A stretch of 34,594 nt of DNA, taken from contig CAITVN010000235.1 in the NCBI GenBank assembly GCA_903895855.1, forward strand, positions 1 to 34,594, written 5' to 3'. Shown here piece by piece: positions 30,800 through 34,594 of the stretch. The stretch's first letter is position 1; every line of letters begins with the position of its first letter. Under the pieces are notes generated by a model, which was not told where the DNA came from, did not search any database, and saw only the letters and a list, made by a program, of their open reading frames with translations. Both the position numbers and the translations under genes were made by a program. This DNA comes from Oligoflexia bacterium. Its GTDB lineage: Bacteria > Bdellovibrionota > UBA1018.

Positions 30800-31950
30800 T
30801 TTTGATTTTCACTCACGCGTTTGATTTCTTCAGCGAGTCTGGCTGGTGATAGGGCAATGTATCCGGCTTCGTTTACGTATTTTTGTCCTTCGGTTAAAGT
30901 CCAAAGAATGAACTCGGTGACGGCTTTTCGTTGATTGTTTTGGTGACTATTTTGGTGGCCAGCTTGGTGGCCATTTGCTTGGCCATTTGCTTGGCCCGCT
31001 GAGGCTGGTGAAGCCTTTAAGACCAGGTAAAGTTCTCGGGCGGGCGGCGAGGGGTATTTGCCGGTTGCGATCGCTTGTGTGAGTTCATCGAGAGTACCGT
31101 AGAAATTTTCGTCGGCGTCGAGTTTACCGTTTCCATTAATATCTATTGGTAGTGGAAGAATTCCTGCGACCGGTTTTTTGGTTTTGGCATCGTAAAGAAA
31201 GCCCAGGTTATTATAGCCAATGCCGTTCACTTCATTTTTGACGGCTTCGACCAAGCCCGGATCGCCAAAAACGGCGACTCCTTGTAGGTTTTCTTGTGCT
31301 TTGCCCAAGTATTTTGCCCAGGTTTCGGCGGCGCCACACGCGTCAGAGCGCGTGAAAACCCGAATTTGATGGGTCGGGGATTTAGTTTGAATTTCGAGGA
31401 TGGTTTCCCAATCTTTGAATTTATTGGTGATCCAGATATCAGCAAATTCTTCTTTTTTGAGGCCTCTGGCAAGTAGTTGGCTCGCAAAAGCATTCGCCGC
31501 ATGAATCGTGGGCACGACGGCGTCTTTGACCACTGAAACCGGCCAGGCACCTTTGGCGATTTCGGTTGGATTAACCGCGCGCGAAACCATGCCCAGATCG
31601 GCCGCGCCATTGAGGGCATCGGCCATGCCTTTTCCGGCGCCTCCGGCCGAGATATCAAATTTGATATCGGGATGAATCTTTTGATACTCTTCGGTCCATT
31701 TGACTACCATCGGGTAAAGAGCAAACGCGCCCGATAAAGTGATGCGGTCGGCAGTAGTTTTTTTGGTGCAACCGTTCAAGAGTGCGAGGGCAATCACGCT
31801 AACGCTGGCGAGAACGCTAACGCTGGCGAGAACGCTAACGCTGGCGCTGACGAGAACGCTAACGCTGGTGCTGGCGAGAACGCTAACGCTGGCGAGAACA
31901 AAACGAAATTGGCGAGAGAAGGGGGGAGGGGATTTTTTCATAGGGGTCAC
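30796..31950 (-). CDS. pstS: Phosphate-binding lipoprotein PstS with repeat-expanded signal peptide
   Basis: A 384-residue lipoprotein. The predicted signal peptide is about 60 residues, made mostly of Ser-Val-Leu-Ala repeats (residues 17-52), ending in the lipobox LLNGC (Cys61). Normal lipoprotein signals are 18-25 residues. The mature part is a PstS-type phosphate-binding protein. Loops that bind phosphate are SGAFALYPMV, SAGGAGKGMADALNGAADLGMVSR and RSDACGAAETWAKY. Another low-complexity stretch of Gln, Asn, Gly and His lies at about 317-340 (GQANGQANGHQAGHQ), between the binding fold and the last helix (KAVTEFILWTLTEGQKYV). Both stretches come from DNA tandem repeats. It overlaps rrf2 and pstC by 4 bp each. 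The anchor is probably inner or outer membrane. Confidence 0.88.
   Translation of the reverse strand: MTPMKKSPPPFSRQFRFVLASVSVLASTSVSVLVSASVSVLASVSVLASVSVIALALLNGCTKKTTADRITLSGAFALYPMVVKWTEEYQKIHPDIKFDISAGGAGKGMADALNGAADLGMVSRAVNPTEIAKGAWPVSVVKDAVVPTIHAANAFASQLLARGLKKEEFADIWITNKFKDWETILEIQTKSPTHQIRVFTRSDACGAAETWAKYLGKAQENLQGVAVFGDPGLVEAVKNEVNGIGYNNLGFLYDAKTKKPVAGILPLPIDINGNGKLDADENFYGTLDELTQAIATGKYPSPPARELYLVLKASPASAGQANGQANGHQAGHQNSHQNNQRKAVTEFILWTLTEGQKYVNEAGYIALSPARLAEEIKRVSENQK
30931..31000. repeat. Short tandem repeat inside pstS (Gln/Asn/Gly/His tract)
   Basis: Variants of TTGGCCATTTGC and TTGGTGGCCA recur on the plus strand. In pstS they read as Gln-Ala-Asn-Gly and His-Gln units. Unit length is a multiple of three, so changes in number keep the frame. 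Confidence 0.65.
31796..31899. repeat. 18-bp-type tandem repeat coding for the PstS signal peptide
   Basis: Unit AACGCTAACGCTGGCGAG, with variants that drop or add 6 bp, repeated about five to six times. It lies wholly within the signal-peptide coding part. Every unit and sub-unit is a multiple of three, so length changes keep the frame. Confidence 0.85.
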
Positions 31951-32348
31951 ATCACATCTGCAATGGTGGTTTTTTCAAGTTTTTCAGCCACAAAGTCGCG
32001 AATCGATTGAAAGAGCTTCATCAGTTTTTTTTCACTTCTAATCGGCGTAGCTTTGTAGAAAAACTTGCTCACCGACTCGGTGGGGGCAAGGGCGCCATCA
32101 AAAAGGCGAATGATTTCTCCCACGGTAATTTTGCCCGCAGGTTTTGCGAGTCTGTAGCCGCCCAGTTGGCCTTTTACGCTACTGACGGTGCCGGCGTGTT
32201 TCATGGCGAGAAGAATTTGCTCTAAAAATTTCGGCGGAATTTTTTGCACTTTCGAGATGGTTTTCACATTGGTGTACTGATCTTTTTCTTGATGGGCCAA
32301 AAAGATTAAGGCGAGTAGGGCGTATTCGCTACGAACGGTCATTTTCAT
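31947..32348 (-). CDS. Rrf2-family transcription regulator, cysteine-less
   Basis: A 133-residue Rrf2 protein: winged helix MKMTVRSEYALLALIFLA ... VKTISKVQKIPPKFLEQILLAMKHAGTVSSVKGQLGGYRLAKPAGKITVGEIIRLFDG (cited in segments of the family pattern), and a C-terminal dimer helix. Rrf2 members such as IscR bind an Fe-S cluster through three cysteines near residues 90-105; this one has none, resembling the CymR-type, cluster-free branch. It is the first gene of the pst operon, overlapping pstS by 4 bp, so it probably controls its own operon. This is an unusual regulator for phosphate uptake, which is usually under PhoB. Confidence 0.85.
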   Translation of the reverse strand: MKMTVRSEYALLALIFLAHQEKDQYTNVKTISKVQKIPPKFLEQILLAMKHAGTVSSVKGQLGGYRLAKPAGKITVGEIIRLFDGALAPTESVSKFFYKATPIRSEKKLMKLFQSIRDFVAEKLEKTTIADVM

Positions 32349-32633
32349 GCTGTCACTCTGGTTTCGGGCTCATTTCGGGTCAATGTCATTTCAGTTTAGT
32401 CACATCTTTATTTTAGTTACGTGCTAGTATGACCAACTCAGTAGTATAAGCGATAGCGTAAGGCAAGTTGATACTTCTTGGTTAAGGCCGGCCTGAAGTG
32501 TGAAGAGATTGTACAGAGTTTCGTGCGAAATCTCTGGAGGCTTTACTCGGTTTCATGTGAAATCTATAAGTGGGCTATCTATAGAGAATTACAGAATAAA
32601 ATCGGAGCTTTTTTTCAGATCGGCCTCAGAGGT

Positions 32634-32650
32634 TGTCAGACCCCCTGACA
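32634..32650 (-). terminator. Hairpin after the frameshifted gene
   Basis: TGTCAG-ACCCC-CTGACA, 6-bp perfect stem, directly after the stop codon at 32651-32653 of the minus-strand pseudogene. No T tract follows on the minus strand, so it is a weak candidate. Confidence 0.3.
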
Positions 32651-33055
32651 TTAAATCGGTTTTTTGCTGATGAGCTCGCTGAAGTGCATGGTGTGGGTCA
32701 AATTATCGACGAATTCTTTGAGCGACTCACACTCATCGTCAGTAAGACTGCCTGACGGTTCAGGCAAAGCATATCTTCTATCTTGAGTTGATCTTGAGCG
32801 TCTTGAGCTTGAGCTCCTTGAGTATCAGGGCGTATTTTTCTGTTGCAGGCTTTGGCTTGAAGATTTTTTGAGGCGTATCGGTTTTTTGTTGACCGATTTC
32901 GAAGGCACCCACCAGCCATTATAGGCTGATATTTGGCTCATTTTGTAGTTTTTGAACACGAGAGCATCGGTTGCGTCACCCAGTCGTTTTGCGCGCGCCT
33001 GAGGGCTACTCAAAATTTGGAGCCACTCCTCTGAAAAACTGTCATTAAAAAAGCT
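32651..33055 (-). pseudogene. Multiply frameshifted gene, family not recognised
   Basis: On the minus strand three protein-like stretches follow each other in different frames. They are NDSFSEEWLQILSSPQARAK, DATDALVFKNYKMSQISAYN and GWWVPSKS (frame 1); LVGAFEIGQQKTDTPQKIFK and TEKYALILKELKLKTLKI (frame 2); and RRYALPEPSGSLTDDECESL, KEFVDNLTHTMHFSELIS (frame 3) to a TAA at 32651. At least two frameshifts are needed to join them, giving about 130 residues. Between them lies a short CTCAAG-type repeat (about 32785-32825), where slippage may have happened. This fills most of the apparent gap between rrf2 and the HNH gene; 32349-32640 contains the rrf2 promoter region and nothing else I can see. 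Confidence 0.5.
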
Positions 33056-33062
33056 GTGTTAT

Positions 33063-34136
33063 GTGATCTCAATGAATTTTATGAATGTTAAAATGAACTT
33101 AAAAACACTCACATCAGACCGGTTATTGAGCGAAACGAAAATGATCGTAAACGAAGAAAGGCGAATCACTGCAAAACTCATTGAACACTTAACTGAGATC
33201 AATCAAAGGCTTCTTTTTTTGAAACTTGGCTATTCGAGTCTTTTCGAATTTGTGACAAAAGAACTGGGTCTAAGTGAAAGCGCCGCGCAAAGAAGAATTC
33301 AAGCAATGCGTTTGATGCAAGATTTGCCTGATACTCGGCAAGCCTATGAAAATGGCTCATTATCGCTGAGTAATGCGGCAAAACTACAATCGCATTTTCA
33401 GGCTAGCAAAAAATCTGGGGTGGCAAAAACGATTGATGAAAAGAAGGAGATCGCGAAGAGCGCTGAAAACAAGTCTCAAAGTGAGTGCGATCAAATGCTC
33501 TTCAAATTATCGCCTGAACTACCCGCGCCTGAAAAAGTAAGAATTTTATCGCCAACCCTGCGTGAACTAAAATTTAGTATTTCAGAAGAACTATTCAAAA
33601 AAATTGAACGCCTCAGAGAACTTCTCAGTCATGCACATCCTCATGCCACTCTTGCTGAACTCATGGAACTCTTAGTGACAAGTCACCTCACCAAGCTCGA
33701 AAAAACAAAGGGGCTGCAGGCGCAACGCGTTCAACAATGTGATGAAAGTAGTAATGCTGGCAAAATGGGTGAAAACCATAGAACACCCCACGTTGAAGGC
33801 GGCAAAGCTGACAGAAGTAATTTGGTTCACGCCGCAGCGAAATCATTGCCAGTGGGAATTCGCGTGGCCCTGCCGACGCAAATAAAGCAGCAGGTGTGGA
33901 GCAAGGCCGATGGAAGGTGTGAGTACGAGTATCAAGGGCGTCGGTGCTCGTCGCGATATCAGCTTGAGATCGATCACCAGCACCCGCTGGCCCTTGGTGG
34001 GTCGAATGAATTGTCAAATCTTAGGCTCGCATGCAAAAATCATAACGGCTTTGCCGCCATTCAGGCGCTGGGGGCCGCCAAAATGAGTTCGTTTGCGAAT
34101 TTCGTAAATCCGAAGTCGAGCTCAGCCAGAAAATGA
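33063..34136 (+). CDS. HNH endonuclease family protein
   Basis: A 357-residue protein. Residues about 12-150 form the helical N-terminal region common in multi-copy HNH proteins of Bdellovibrio-type genomes (LLSETKMIVNEERRITAKLI, LGYSSLFEFVTKELGLSESAAQRRIQAMRL). The middle linker is variable. Residues 275-335 are an HNH nuclease motif: CEYEYQGRRCSS with two Cys, EIDHQHPLALGG with Asp304-His305, ELSNLRLACKNHN with Asn319 and His327. It probably cleaves DNA with a divalent metal. The role is unknown; such genes behave like mobile or selfish elements. Start uncertain: GTG 33063, ATG 33072 or ATG 33093 (MNLKTLTSDRLL), none with a clear ribosome binding site. Confidence 0.85.
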   Translation: MISMNFMNVKMNLKTLTSDRLLSETKMIVNEERRITAKLIEHLTEINQRLLFLKLGYSSLFEFVTKELGLSESAAQRRIQAMRLMQDLPDTRQAYENGSLSLSNAAKLQSHFQASKKSGVAKTIDEKKEIAKSAENKSQSECDQMLFKLSPELPAPEKVRILSPTLRELKFSISEELFKKIERLRELLSHAHPHATLAELMELLVTSHLTKLEKTKGLQAQRVQQCDESSNAGKMGENHRTPHVEGGKADRSNLVHAAAKSLPVGIRVALPTQIKQQVWSKADGRCEYEYQGRRCSSRYQLEIDHQHPLALGGSNELSNLRLACKNHNGFAAIQALGAAKMSSFANFVNPKSSSARK

Positions 34137-34271
34137 AGAATCCACTTTCGACAAGAGTTTGTTACCCCACTCACACAGCAAAAAGGGGGTTTCTTGACGC
34201 TTGTTTTGATCAACTTTTTTTTGCACTCAAACGAAACCTTGGACACCTCCAGTCACAAGGGACATACTTAG

Positions 34272-34354
34272 GCTGAACTACTCACTGTGCTGAACTACTC
34301 ACTGTGCTGAACTACTCACTATGCTGAACTACTCACTGTGCTGAACTACTCACT
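34272..34354. repeat. 17-bp tandem repeat, five copies
   Basis: GCTGAACTACTCACTGT repeated head to tail at 34272, 34289, 34306, 34323 and 34340, with one G-to-A variant in copy three and a shortened fifth copy. No spacers. It lies between the HNH gene and the partial gene at 34400; 34137-34271 holds nothing else recognisable. Confidence 0.9.
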
Positions 34355-34399
34355 AGGTCGTATACCACAGCGTAGGGTGTTGCTTTTTGGAGGCCGTAG

Positions 34400-34594
34400 A
34401 TGCCAGGCGATCAATCATTGAATACCGCTCTCAACGAACTCATGACCGCACTGTCGGAGCTTGGCGATACTCCAGCTTTGAATTCTATTCTTGAGCGCGT
34501 AAAAAAAATCGCCGAAGCGCGAGCCCAAGCCGAAGCCCAAGCCGAAGCCGAAGCCCAAGCCGAAGCCCAAGCCGAAGCCCAAGCCGAAGCCCAA
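34400..34594 (+). CDS. 5' part of a gene encoding Gln-Ala-Glu-Ala repeats, runs off the window
   Basis: ATG at 34400 with a good ribosome binding site (TTGGAGG, 6 bases upstream). The 65 visible codons read MPGDQSLNTALNELMTALSE, LGDTPALNSILERVKKIAEA, then RAQAEAQAEAEAQAEAQ and onward in (QAEA)n, coded by a 12-bp repeat GCCCAAGCCGAA. The N-terminal part is amphipathic helical, and the repeat should form a long charged single helix or coiled coil. No signal peptide. Family not recognised from the visible part; no stop codon is reached. Confidence 0.7.
   Translation, partial: MPGDQSLNTALNELMTALSELGDTPALNSILERVKKIAEARAQAEAQAEAEAQAEAQAEAQAEAQ

Noticed and set aside
31739..32041. Plus-strand frame of Thr-Leu-Ala-Arg repeats opposite pstS
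   Set aside because: It is the complement of the pstS signal-peptide repeat and has no features of its own.
32349..32460. Pho box upstream of the rrf2-pst operon
   Set aside because: CTGTCA and TGTCAT-like words occur, but not as the 11-bp-spaced direct repeats needed for PhoB.
34272..34354. Possible CRISPR array
   Set aside because: The 17-bp units are directly adjacent without spacers, and no cas genes are present. It is a plain tandem repeat.

Overview
The window reads as a chromosomal, accessory-rich stretch from a free-living Gram-negative bacterium. The likeliest home is the Bdellovibrionota (a Bdellovibrio/Oligoflexia relative). This rests on inference: the HNH endonuclease family at the right end, the many small secreted proteins and lipoproteins, the large CHASE-PAS hybrid kinase and the moderate GC with many short intergenic repeats. 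No rRNA, tRNA or CRISPR array was seen.

Left part (1-8.5 kb): a HicAB toxin-antitoxin pair with a likely operator; a cytoplasmic-looking SLT lytic transglycosylase overlapping a cysteine-rich exported protein (candidate effector/immunity pair); a frameshifted exported-protein remnant; a WDW-repeat protein; an NAD-dependent epimerase; an exported GH3 beta-glucosidase; a truncated SsuA/NMT1-type binding-protein gene; and an AAA ATPase-DUF4143 gene behind two copies of a palindromic element.

Middle part (8.5-19 kb): single genes separated by debris. It holds an exported protein of unknown function, two head-to-head IS110 transposase fragments, a NUDIX remnant, a TPR protein, a second AAA ATPase (DUF234 type), a lipoprotein with Fn3, IPT/TIG and exactly seven FG-GAP-like repeats, a small cysteine-containing secreted protein, and an exported SRPBCC-like protein. 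A dispersed intergenic repeat with core CAGTYTTAAGGG occurs several times here, and one copy supplies the C-terminus of a gene.

Signalling block (19-28 kb): a two-gene overlapping operon encoding a receiver-like/TPR protein without the phospho-acceptor Asp and a DUF2156-rhomboid fusion that keeps the complete rhomboid catalytic set; a CheY-like receiver with a good sigma70-type promoter; a CheX-like gene broken by one in-frame ochre codon; then a CHASE-PAS-PAS hybrid kinase with REC and Hpt, followed 12 bp later by a REC-histidine kinase.

Right part (28-34.6 kb): a tightly overlapping minus-strand operon rrf2-pstS-pstC-pstA-pstB for phosphate uptake, with no phoU in view. PstS has a signal peptide lengthened by a DNA tandem repeat and a second Gln/Asn/His/Gly repeat near its C-terminus. 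Then come a multiply frameshifted pseudogene, an HNH endonuclease gene (a short fragment of the same family lies downstream of pstB), a 17-bp tandem repeat, and the start of a gene encoding Gln-Ala-Glu-Ala repeats that runs off the window.
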